Assembly (NCBI GenBank): GCA_043789035.1
Contig: JAYWIG010000021.1
Location: 1-20,641 of the forward strand
Direction: 5' to 3'
Length of the DNA stretch: 20,641 nucleotides
From: JAYWIG01 sp043789035
GTDB lineage: Bacteria; Pseudomonadota; Gammaproteobacteria; Burkholderiales; Burkholderiaceae_E
Shown here: one piece after another, positions 7,587 through 13,497 of the stretch
Layout: each line of letters starts with the position of its first letter
Position numbering within the stretch: position 1 is the first letter of the stretch
Notes under the pieces: model-generated
What the model saw: the letters and a program-made list of their open reading frames with translations, nothing else
What the model was told of the DNA's origin: nothing
Databases searched by the model: none
Program-made: the position numbers and the translations under genes

Positions 7587-8666
7587 CTAGCGAGCACAAG
7601 GTATGGACAATATCAGACGCGTTAATTCGGCTTGTCGCTTTACGTTAGCCTTGACATAAATTGATGCCATTTGCGACCGCACTGTAGTCATTTTCACGCC
7701 TTGACTCAGCGCAAACGTTTCCAACTCTTGGCCTTGAGCAACTGCCCGCGCGAGCTGCGCCTCTGCAGGCGAGAATCGAAATATCTGCATGAGCTGCCTT
7801 AAAGTAGCTACCCTGTGATGCGTAGGCTGGGTAATCAGCACTAACAGGCTCGCACCTTGGTATCTGCTTACTGTGACATGAACCGATTCTATTGGGTTGC
7901 TAGAAGCCAAAACCATACTTTCTGGTTCGTTCTTACTACTGACTCGCTTGAGCAACGCGGCAAATTCCAACGCATTTGGCCCTTTTGCTGCCAGTACTTG
8001 CCCTTTAACTGCAAAGTAGTCGCCCTTCAACAGAAGCGCTTCTGCCCGCTTATTCATCGACGTAACCTTTTGATTTGCGCCAAGAGTAAATGCTGCTGCG
8101 CTAAGTGCATTTAAAAGCGTGTCGTTATCCGCTTGAAGCCGGTCGAGTGATTGCATCTTAAACATTAGCGATGCGGCGTTTTTAAAGTGAGGCATAAGTT
8201 GGGCTAAACGCCTACGTTCCTCAGGCGAGAAATCGTCTCGATCGGCAGCGCCAAGAAAGGAAGTCAACACTTTAGATTTATCGTCGGCATAGCTTAATCC
8301 GCCCATGGCGTGCTTAACCCCATTAGGAATCAGGAAATCTTGATAGAGTTCGCTGCGCCCAATAGCAGATGCTGAAGTGAAGTCGGTAGAGAAATAAAGC
8401 CCGCCTACGCCGAATTTAACGGCTTGAATAGGCCTTTCATCTAATTGAATATAGTGATTTTCGTAGGCCGCCTGCACAGAGTCTTCAACGGTTTCGCCAG
8501 TCCAACCTGCAGTTACGACATTTGTTTGACTATCGAGCACCATCTGGTGATAACTGTAGCAACCAAGACTTTTGGCGACGCCTTCAAGAGCGGCAGGTAT
8601 TAGCTCTGGCTTGATCGCTGCTTCATATAAGCCAGCTGTTAACTCTCCCAAATCGAATTTCGACAC
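7587..8666 (-). CDS. LuxR-type helix-turn-helix transcriptional regulator
   Basis: A 359-residue protein. The C-terminal ~62 residues (from about 298, FSPAEAQLARAVAQGQELE, then TVRSQMASIYVKANVKRQAE) fit a LuxR/GerE DNA-binding domain: an opening S/T-P-A/R-E-A segment, a turn, and the TVRSQ recognition helix. The N-terminal ~180 residues look like a ligand- or redox-sensing domain, followed by a PAS-like middle part (about 180-285, AAFTLGANQKVTSMNKRAEA). No receiver-domain phosphorylation site is evident. AGGAG lies about seven bases before the ATG on the minus strand, supporting the start. Upstream are two dyads (8718-8737 and 8748-8776) that could serve for autoregulation. A 5'-truncated paralogue lies at 10653-11246. 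Target genes are unknown; the neighbouring PEP-CTERM gene is one candidate by proximity only. Confidence 0.85.
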   Translation of the reverse strand: MSKFDLGELTAGLYEAAIKPELIPAALEGVAKSLGCYSYHQMVLDSQTNVVTAGWTGETVEDSVQAAYENHYIQLDERPIQAVKFGVGGLYFSTDFTSASAIGRSELYQDFLIPNGVKHAMGGLSYADDKSKVLTSFLGAADRDDFSPEERRRLAQLMPHFKNAASLMFKMQSLDRLQADNDTLLNALSAAAFTLGANQKVTSMNKRAEALLLKGDYFAVKGQVLAAKGPNALEFAALLKRVSSKNEPESMVLASSNPIESVHVTVSRYQGASLLVLITQPTHHRVATLRQLMQIFRFSPAEAQLARAVAQGQELETFALSQGVKMTTVRSQMASIYVKANVKRQAELTRLILSIPCAR

Positions 8667-8717
8667 GAAAATCTCCTGAAATGAGGTTCCAATAATGCCG
8701 GATGTTTATGCTTGCAA

Positions 8718-8737
8718 CATCATTAGATTTGATGATG
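8718..8737. promoter_or_regulatory. 20-bp dyad, copy 2 (upstream of LuxR gene), candidate operator
   Basis: CATCATTA, spacer GATT, TGATGATG: an inverted repeat with one mismatched pair, centred about 60 bases upstream of the LuxR start. The arm lengths and spacer equal those of copy 1 at 7379-7398, and both are followed by C. The position suits a repressor or autoregulator site for the LuxR gene. Confidence 0.5.
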
Positions 8738-8747
8738 CTAAGGATGT

Positions 8748-8776
8748 AATTTAGTTGTGCTAACAATTACTAAATT
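8748..8776. promoter_or_regulatory. inverted repeat upstream of LuxR gene
   Basis: AATTTAGT (8748-8755) and ACTAAATT (8769-8776) are perfect 8-base arms around a 13-base spacer. It lies eleven bases beyond the dyad at 8718-8737, so the two could form a composite regulatory region. Confidence 0.35.
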
Positions 8777-9201
8777 TCAATAACTGCGGTTTTACACACC
8801 ATTATCATTTTCTTAAGCCATAGCCACTAAAGGCAACTTCAGTTTGTTGCACTTGACTGTTGTTCCTGCTACTGGTCGAGCTAACAACAATTGAAAAATG
8901 AATATATCAGGGCTGAGCAGAACTCAAATTGTTGGCGATGGTTTGGCCTCTAAGGTCAATGATTAGAGCTTACGACATAACGTGGCAAGGTCGACTTACT
9001 TCCTATGGAACAATGTTAATAGCGCTGAAAACTCGCGGCGTCCGAATGACTCTCCATAGATGACACTTTGATTAAGTTTTCGTGAGCATTACGACTTAAG
9101 CAATATTTGTGTTGGCAACAAGCATCGGATTCGGTGCCTCCTCCTCAAAACAGATGATGAAAACAAAAATTTTTCTAAATACGATAGGTGTTGTTTAACC
9201 G

Positions 9202-9231
9202 TTGTCGAATATCGGTTAGTTCTTGTAATAC
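9202..9231 (+). promoter_or_regulatory. candidate promoter of the PEP-CTERM gene
   Basis: TTGTCG (9202-9207) and TAATAC (9226-9231) are separated by 18 bases. They resemble -35 and -10 boxes, with the -10 five of six from consensus. The predicted transcript would start near 9238, shortly before the ATG at 9256. Confidence 0.4.
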
Positions 9232-9255
9232 AACTTAATTTTAATAGGTCACATC

Positions 9256-10131
9256 ATGAAAATATGGAAAAGTTTAACGCATGGGGTTTGTACACTGTCC
9301 ACCGGAATATTTGCTTCCTTGATAGTAACGTCGCCTGCTAGTTCAGCGTTAGTTAAAGTTGACGCTAACTTTCAGTCCTTTAGGATGGGGGCTTTTAGTA
9401 GCGCGGAGTCTATTGTTCGTAATGGCTTGGCAGTGAATGGCATTGCTGTTGATGTTTGCAGTGGCGATGCGAGCTGTGCAAATGCCTTTACAAATCCGCT
9501 CAATACGGTTGTTCCAATTTCTGGAATTAATGTTTTATTTGGGTACAACGCAAACCAAACGTCTTTTAGCCCTGTAATGAACTCGTTTGCATTTACTAGT
9601 TCATTCGAGCAAGTGAATGGTTTTGGCCCACTCAACAAATTTCGCCTCGGCAACATTTCGTTCACAAATGGTCAGTTTTACCCGCTTGCATTTATTCAGA
9701 TCGGTTTCTCAACTGTTTCTAATGATCCTCTCTATAACGGTAAATCCCTTCAGGCGTCTGTCGTACTTGATACGAACTCAGTGCCGCCCCCTCGCGACCC
9801 GTTTGAGGAGGCAGATTATTTTACGGTTCAAGACCCAACCGGCGTAGTATCGACTGACTTAGGTAGCGTAAGAGTGTTCGATAATTTTGCATGTCCGCCG
9901 GGGACCCCTGTCGGGCAAAGTTGCAACACGGGTTCAGTCGATGTTTTTGGTTACCTAACCAATCAACAGACGCTACAAATTTCCAGCTTCGGAAATGCCA
10001 CAGGAGGTGCATTTACAAACCCTAGTGTGGGGACAATCTTGTCGCCGGTTCCAGAACCAGAGAACGTTGTGATGATGTTAGTAGGCTTGTCGATACTCGC
10101 TGCGGCGCATATGCGTAAATCTCGCGGATGA
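9256..10131 (+). CDS. PEP-CTERM sorting-domain exported protein
   Basis: A 291-residue protein with an N-terminal signal peptide (basic MKIWKSLTHG, hydrophobic core to about residue 27, probable cleavage near PASSA at 27-31). The C-terminus is a PEP-CTERM tail: VPEP at 265-268, a hydrophobic helix (about 271-284) and the basic end HMRKSRG. Family knowledge: exosortase (EpsH/XrtA family) recognises this tail and delivers the protein to the cell surface or extracellular matrix, often in exopolysaccharide-producing bacteria. The central region is rich in Asn, Ser, Phe and Thr, with a few Cys, and looks like a beta-rich adhesin-like domain without a name I can assign. A modest TAGG-containing ribosome-binding site precedes the ATG. 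No exosortase gene lies in the window. It faces the desaturase remnant tail to tail. Confidence 0.85.
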   Translation: MKIWKSLTHGVCTLSTGIFASLIVTSPASSALVKVDANFQSFRMGAFSSAESIVRNGLAVNGIAVDVCSGDASCANAFTNPLNTVVPISGINVLFGYNANQTSFSPVMNSFAFTSSFEQVNGFGPLNKFRLGNISFTNGQFYPLAFIQIGFSTVSNDPLYNGKSLQASVVLDTNSVPPPRDPFEEADYFTVQDPTGVVSTDLGSVRVFDNFACPPGTPVGQSCNTGSVDVFGYLTNQQTLQISSFGNATGGAFTNPSVGTILSPVPEPENVVMMLVGLSILAAAHMRKSRG

Positions 10132-10156
10132 TCACTCGCTGAAAGCGTACAGAAAA

Positions 10157-10471
10157 TTACTGCACGGATAAGACTGGCTCTCCCTCGAAAGGAAGCCAGC
10201 ACCCTCTCTCGAAATCGTAAAGTTTGCACGTATGAACGCAACGGTGGTATTCGCTCCATGTAAACCGACGCTTCAATATTTGCCCGGGAACTAAAGAGTC
10301 GAGTTTTTTCTGGGCTGCGCGCAATTGGTAAAAAGGAATAGTCATATCAAGGTGGTGCGCGGGGTGTTCCATGATGTTGTGTAGCAAGGCACCAACTATC
10401 GTTGGGAACTGGATGTGAATAGTGGCGCTGACATGCGGTTGCGCCTGTGCCCAAGTGGCGCCATCTAGGGA
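10157..10471 (-). pseudogene. C-terminal remnant of a membrane fatty acid desaturase
   Basis: On the minus strand, 104 sense codons downstream of an in-frame TAA (10472-10474) read like the end of a membrane fatty acid desaturase. They start LDGATWAQAQPHVSATIHIQ, continue with LLHNIMEHPAHHLDMTIPFY, and end with CKLYDFERGCWLPFEGEP. HPAHH matches the third His box (HxxHH) that binds the di-iron centre; NIMEH..HHLD..IP is typical of one bacterial desaturase branch. The first two His boxes, the membrane helices and a start codon are missing; full proteins are about three times longer. A TTG at 10387 opens the longest canonical ORF, but the homology clearly begins upstream of it. I therefore call it a broken gene left from deletion or rearrangement. 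The adjacent LuxR paralogue is also 5'-truncated. Confidence 0.65.
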
Positions 10472-10493
10472 TTACCTAGCTTTTCGCCAGCTG

Positions 10494-10508
10494 AAGGTAC
10501 ATTACCTT
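10494..10508. other. perfect 6-bp hairpin between two gene remnants
   Basis: AAGGTA (10494-10499), loop CAT, TACCTT (10503-10508). A second small dyad, CTGAA-TT-TTCAG, follows at 10522-10533. They lie between the desaturase remnant and the truncated LuxR gene, close to where the desaturase homology stops. No T-run follows. Confidence 0.25.
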
Positions 10509-10652
10509 GTGCCGCCTTAAGCTGAATTTTCAGTAGGATAAGTGTGCATCATGAAACAATTGACTTAACCAACAAAGAATTATTCACGACAATTGCGGCA
10601 CCACTTGGCAAAGATCAACCGCTGAAATGCTCAAGCCCATTGATGTAACATT

Positions 10653-11246
10653 TCACTCATCACAACCATCAACCCCATCTCGTGCGCAAGGTACCGACAA
10701 TATCAACCTCATCAAATCCGTCTGCCGTCTCACATGGGTCTTGGCATGAATCGACGCCATTTGCGAGCGCACGGTCGTCATCTTTACCCCTAACTCAAGC
10801 GCAAACGTTTCTAAGTCTTGCCCATGGGTTACGGCGCGTGCCAAACGGGCTTCTGCCGGCGATAGCTGAAAAATCTGCATGAGTTGACGCGCAGTTGCCA
10901 CCCGGTGGTACCCCGGTTGTGTCACTAATAGCAAAATCTTAGCGCTATCTTCGTCGATCGCATTGACTTCCTTAGACAATCGACTTGCCGTGACATGTAA
11001 AACCTCTAGCTCGCTATTTGGTGCAAAAGCCATGCTTTCCGGCGAACCAGTTTTCGAAACTCGGGCTAGCAACGCCTTCAGCTCAAGATTTCCATTTCCC
11101 TTGGCTATGAGCCGATTCTTGTCTACAGAAAAGCCCTTACCCTGCGCTGCAAGCGCTTGAGCACGTCTATTCATCGCCAGAACGGTAAACTTTGCACTCA
11201 ACGTGAAAGCGGCGGCATTGAGTGAATCCAAAACCATCAACGTCAT
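10653..11246 (-). pseudogene. 5'-truncated paralogue of the LuxR-type regulator
   Basis: The 197-residue frame matches residues about 183-359 of the regulator at 7587-8666. Shared blocks include LNAAAFTL, ATARQLMQIFQLSPAEARLA and GVKMTTVRSQMASIHAKTHV. The PAS-like and HTH parts are kept; the ~180-residue N-terminal sensor domain is gone. An in-frame TGA lies 18 bases before the ATG (11265-11267), and no ribosome-binding site is seen. In another frame just upstream, FSPMSWRFQHLNKMF faintly recalls the parent's FSPEE...MPHFKN segment and may be a degenerate trace. The C-terminus has a short extra tail (DGVDGCDE). If expressed it would be a free DNA-binding domain, possibly competing with the full regulator, but decay is the simpler reading. 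Confidence 0.65.
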
Positions 11247-11469
11247 TGATTCGAAACATCTTATTCAGGTGCTGGAATCGCCAAGACATCGGGGAAAAAG
11301 CCCAAAACAACGTCAACGTTCACCCAGCGGGAATACGACAATTAAGCGCTTGTTAATGCTTAGTTGTCGACGATACTGAAATGTGACTCAAATTGATAGA
11401 TTAAACATCGTCAAAACTAATGATAAGCAGATGAATCAGTGAAATATTTTTGAATAAAGAATCCTTTTG

Positions 11470-11892
11470 CTACAGGCACTTCATCCCCAACGCCAGCGCT
11501 GCCTTGTTCAATCGAAAATCAAACGACGCAAAACACACCTCGTTATTGCCTAACCGCAGGGTTTCAGACGCACACGCCAATTGCACACTGTCATATCCTC
11601 GAAGGGCGAAAACATCAGCATACTCACCCGCAAGTTCCACCAAAGTCTGCGAAATTTCAATGACAAGATACCCTGGCCAATCGCTTCGAAGCGCCTGTTT
11701 AGCCGATTCAATCGTGGCCATATCTCGCGGCTCCTCCCTTGCGCGCCTCGCTAGCGCCGAATGGGCTTCAGCCCAAGCGATTCGACTTACTGCAACACCT
11801 TCAGAACTTCCTAGGCGATCAAAAACAAGTTCGCTTTCGGGTTCATTTATGTAGAGTTTTAAGAGTGCCGATGTGTCGCAGAACAAGATCAT
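11470..11892 (-). CDS. vapC: VapC-type PIN-domain ribonuclease toxin
   Basis: A 140-residue PIN-domain protein with the four acidic residues expected for the metal site: Asp6 in MILFCDTSALLKLY, Glu42 in AWAEAHSAL, Asp101 in YDSVQLA and Asp125 in ASFDFRLN. Length and fold order match VapC toxins, which cleave tRNA or rRNA; the target of this one cannot be predicted. Its ATG overlaps the antitoxin stop by four bases (11889-11892), the usual coupled antitoxin-toxin order. All catalytic residues are intact, so it appears functional. It sits between a decayed region and the dnaJ cluster. Confidence 0.88.
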   Translation of the reverse strand: MILFCDTSALLKLYINEPESELVFDRLGSSEGVAVSRIAWAEAHSALARRAREEPRDMATIESAKQALRSDWPGYLVIEISQTLVELAGEYADVFALRGYDSVQLACASETLRLGNNEVCFASFDFRLNKAALALGMKCL

Positions 11893-12155
11893 CCGCGATC
11901 TTCCTGAACAATCGACGACAGAGACTTACCTCCAGCGGATAGAACCAGTTTGGCTCCTTTAGGCTTTGCACCTCCTTGCCAAGAAGCTGTGCCAGAAGCA
12001 ATCATCTGCTGAATTCCCTGATTTTGTACAGCCCGCACGCCTACAACATAGGCAACGGTCTTCCTGTGAGAAGTCAGATCAACTCGCTCGCCGCTCTGTG
12101 CAATACCAATGTATTTCGCTAAATTAGACTTAAACTCGTTCATAGGAACGTTCAT
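11889..12155 (-). CDS. vapB: Phd/YefM-like antitoxin of the VapC toxin
   Basis: An 88-residue protein beginning MNVPMNEFKSNLAKYIGIAQ, followed by SGERVDLTSHRKTVAYVVGV. This resembles the N-terminal DNA-binding part of Phd/YefM antitoxins, where a helix with a K/N-L motif precedes a G-E-x-V/I strand and a strand with x-V-A. The C-terminal half (AKPKGAKLVLSAGGKSLSSI) is likely flexible and wraps the toxin. AAGG lies about seven bases before the ATG. It is the first gene of the pair, with a good promoter and a dyad directly upstream, as expected for autoregulated antitoxins. The family name is uncertain (Phd/YefM versus VapB); the role as antitoxin rests mainly on the four-base overlap with vapC. 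Confidence 0.8.
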   Translation of the reverse strand: MNVPMNEFKSNLAKYIGIAQSGERVDLTSHRKTVAYVVGVRAVQNQGIQQMIASGTASWQGGAKPKGAKLVLSAGGKSLSSIVQEDRG

Positions 12156-12165
12156 TTTGGCACCT

Positions 12166-12177
12166 TATCTTTAGATA
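12166..12177. promoter_or_regulatory. candidate autoregulatory operator of the toxin-antitoxin pair
   Basis: TATCT-TT-AGATA (plus strand) is a perfect dyad located between the predicted -10 box and the antitoxin start, where the antitoxin or the complex would be expected to bind. Confidence 0.45.
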
Positions 12178-12186
12178 GATACCAAA

Positions 12187-12214
12187 ATTATGTCCCAAAT
12201 AAAGTGTTAGTCAA
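12187..12214 (-). promoter_or_regulatory. sigma-70-type promoter of the toxin-antitoxin pair
   Basis: Read on the minus strand: TTGACT (12214-12209), 16-base spacer, CATAAT (12192-12187). Both boxes match five of six consensus bases. Transcription would start near 12180, about 25 bases before the antitoxin ATG. Confidence 0.6.
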
Positions 12215-12230
12215 TAGGCCAAAGGGCCTA
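12215..12230 (-). terminator. hairpin after dnaJ, weak terminator candidate
   Basis: TAGGCC (12215-12220) and GGCCTA (12225-12230) form a perfect stem around AAAG, beginning two bases after the dnaJ stop. The following minus-strand sequence has only scattered Ts, and the -35 box of the toxin-antitoxin promoter directly abuts it. Termination may be inefficient, and some dnaJ transcription could run into the toxin-antitoxin genes. Confidence 0.4.
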
Positions 12231-12231
12231 A

Positions 12232-13347
12232 TTACTGAAAAAACTCCTTAACCTTGTCTTTCCAGCTTTTAGTTTGCGGCGAATGCTTAGGGTCAGTCAA
12301 ACTCGCATCAAGCTCCTTTAAAAGCTTCTTCTGATGCTCAGTCAATCGCACAGGCGTCTCGATCATGATGTGGGCATACAAGTCACCAGGGTAGCTCGAT
12401 CGCACGCCCTTAATGCCTTTGCCACGCAGCCTAAACTGCTTGCCGCTCTGAATACCTTCAGGCAATTCAATCTCAGCCTTGCCCGATAAGGTTGGCACTT
12501 CGATAGAACCACCCAGCGCAGCCTTGGTGAAGCTAATCGGAACTTCACAGTGCAAGTCATCGCCTTCGCGCTGAAACACATTGTGTTCCTTCACGCGAAT
12601 TTCGACGTACAAGTCCCCTGCTGGGCCACCGTTTACGCCCGGTTCGCCATTACCAGCTGAACGAATGCGCATGCCGTCATCAATACCTGCGGGAATTTTG
12701 ACTTCCAATGTTTTGTTACGCTTAACCTTGCCAACACCCGCGCAACTGCCGCAAGGGTCGGGAATAATTTTGCCGCGACCTTGGCAGGTTGGGCAGGTTT
12801 GCTGCACCGAGAAAAAACCTTGTTGCATACGTACTTGGCCCACTCCATTACAGGTATGGCAAGTTTTTGCTGATGTGCCCGGCTTGGCACCAGAGCCTTT
12901 GCAGACATCGCAACTGTCCCAACTCGGAATACGAATCTCAGTCGCATGACCATTGGCCGCTTGTTCTAAATTAACTTCCATGGCGTAACGTAAATCCGCA
13001 CCTCGATAGACATTGCTGCGGCCACCGCCACCGCGCTGCCCGCCGCCAAAAATGTCGCCAAAAATGTCGCCAAACACATCGCCGAAGCCGCCTGCGCCGC
13101 CACCGCCTGCGCCCATGTTCGGGTCAACACCTGCATGGCCGTGCCTATCGTAGGCTTCGCGCTTTTGCGGGTCAGAAAGCATCTCATAGGCTTCTTTAGC
13201 CTCTTTGAACTTGGCCTCGGCATCTTTACTGTCGGGGTTACGGTCAGGGTGATACTTCATCGCCATTTTGCGATAAGACTTTTTAATCTCGTCGTCGTCT
13301 GCGTTTTTGGGTACACCCAAAATGTCGTAAAAATCGCGCTTTGCCAT
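12232..13347 (-). CDS. dnaJ: DnaJ (Hsp40) co-chaperone
   Basis: A 371-residue class A J-protein, the usual length. Domains in order: J domain with HPD at 33-35 (KYHPDRNP); Gly/Phe-rich linker at about 73-110 with FGD/FGG repeats; zinc-binding domain with four CxxCxGxG modules (Cys146/149, 163/166, 185/188, 199/202); then the C-terminal substrate-binding and dimerisation region. It delivers unfolded clients to DnaK and stimulates its ATPase. It lies downstream of dnaK on the same strand, but a strong terminator (13439-13462) separates them, so dnaJ may depend on read-through or its own promoter in the 150-bp gap, which holds a 13-bp tandem repeat. Nothing in the protein looks unusual. Confidence 0.97.
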   Translation of the reverse strand: MAKRDFYDILGVPKNADDDEIKKSYRKMAMKYHPDRNPDSKDAEAKFKEAKEAYEMLSDPQKREAYDRHGHAGVDPNMGAGGGGAGGFGDVFGDIFGDIFGGGQRGGGGRSNVYRGADLRYAMEVNLEQAANGHATEIRIPSWDSCDVCKGSGAKPGTSAKTCHTCNGVGQVRMQQGFFSVQQTCPTCQGRGKIIPDPCGSCAGVGKVKRNKTLEVKIPAGIDDGMRIRSAGNGEPGVNGGPAGDLYVEIRVKEHNVFQREGDDLHCEVPISFTKAALGGSIEVPTLSGKAEIELPEGIQSGKQFRLRGKGIKGVRSSYPGDLYAHIMIETPVRLTEHQKKLLKELDASLTDPKHSPQTKSWKDKVKEFFQ

Positions 13348-13391
13348 GTGCTGGAATCTGTGTTGCTAGTTAGAGTTAACTAGGGGTTAAA

Positions 13392-13417
13392 GGACGTAAA
13401 ACCGGGACGTAAAACCG
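13392..13417. repeat. 13-bp tandem direct repeat between dnaK and dnaJ
   Basis: GGACGTAAAACCG occurs twice back to back (13392-13404, 13405-13417) in the short gap upstream of dnaJ, between the dnaK terminator and the dnaJ start. It could be a replication-slippage duplication or a pair of binding sites controlling dnaJ. Confidence 0.7.
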
Positions 13418-13438
13418 GAACTTAAAATCAAACGTAAG

Positions 13439-13462
13439 AAGGCTCGGGGTTAGCCGAGCCTT
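13439..13462 (-). terminator. intrinsic terminator after dnaK
   Basis: A perfect 9-bp stem AAGGCTCGG/CCGAGCCTT (13439-13447 with 13454-13462) around a six-base loop, 35 bases past the dnaK stop on the minus strand. A moderately T-rich stretch follows. It is the clearest terminator in the window and would limit dnaK-to-dnaJ read-through. Confidence 0.75.
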
Positions 13463-13497
13463 ATCTTTTAAAACGTTATGTACTAAACAACGATAAA

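Larger units (their letters stand above)
8667..9255. other. 589-bp divergent intergenic region
   Basis: No convincing gene is present. It is the shared upstream region of the leftward LuxR gene and the rightward PEP-CTERM gene. It holds the dyads at 8718-8737 and 8748-8776, a weaker one CTCTAA/TTAGAG (8948-8953 with 8963-8968), and a candidate sigma-70-like promoter at 9202-9231 for the PEP-CTERM gene. Its length is unusual for a simple divergent promoter, and an undetected small RNA cannot be excluded. Confidence 0.5.

Noticed and set aside
9110..9140. Possible sigma-54 promoter (TTGGCAACAAGCATCG) before the PEP-CTERM gene
   Set aside because: The GC element and spacing to a TTGC box do not fit the -24/-12 consensus.
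9372..9665. 97-residue open frame on the minus strand inside the PEP-CTERM gene
   Set aside because: It lies entirely within a well-supported gene on the other strand and has no signal, motif or ribosome-binding site.
12581..12953. Plus- and minus-strand frames with many Cys or Pro inside dnaJ
   Set aside because: They are shadows of the zinc-finger region of dnaJ.
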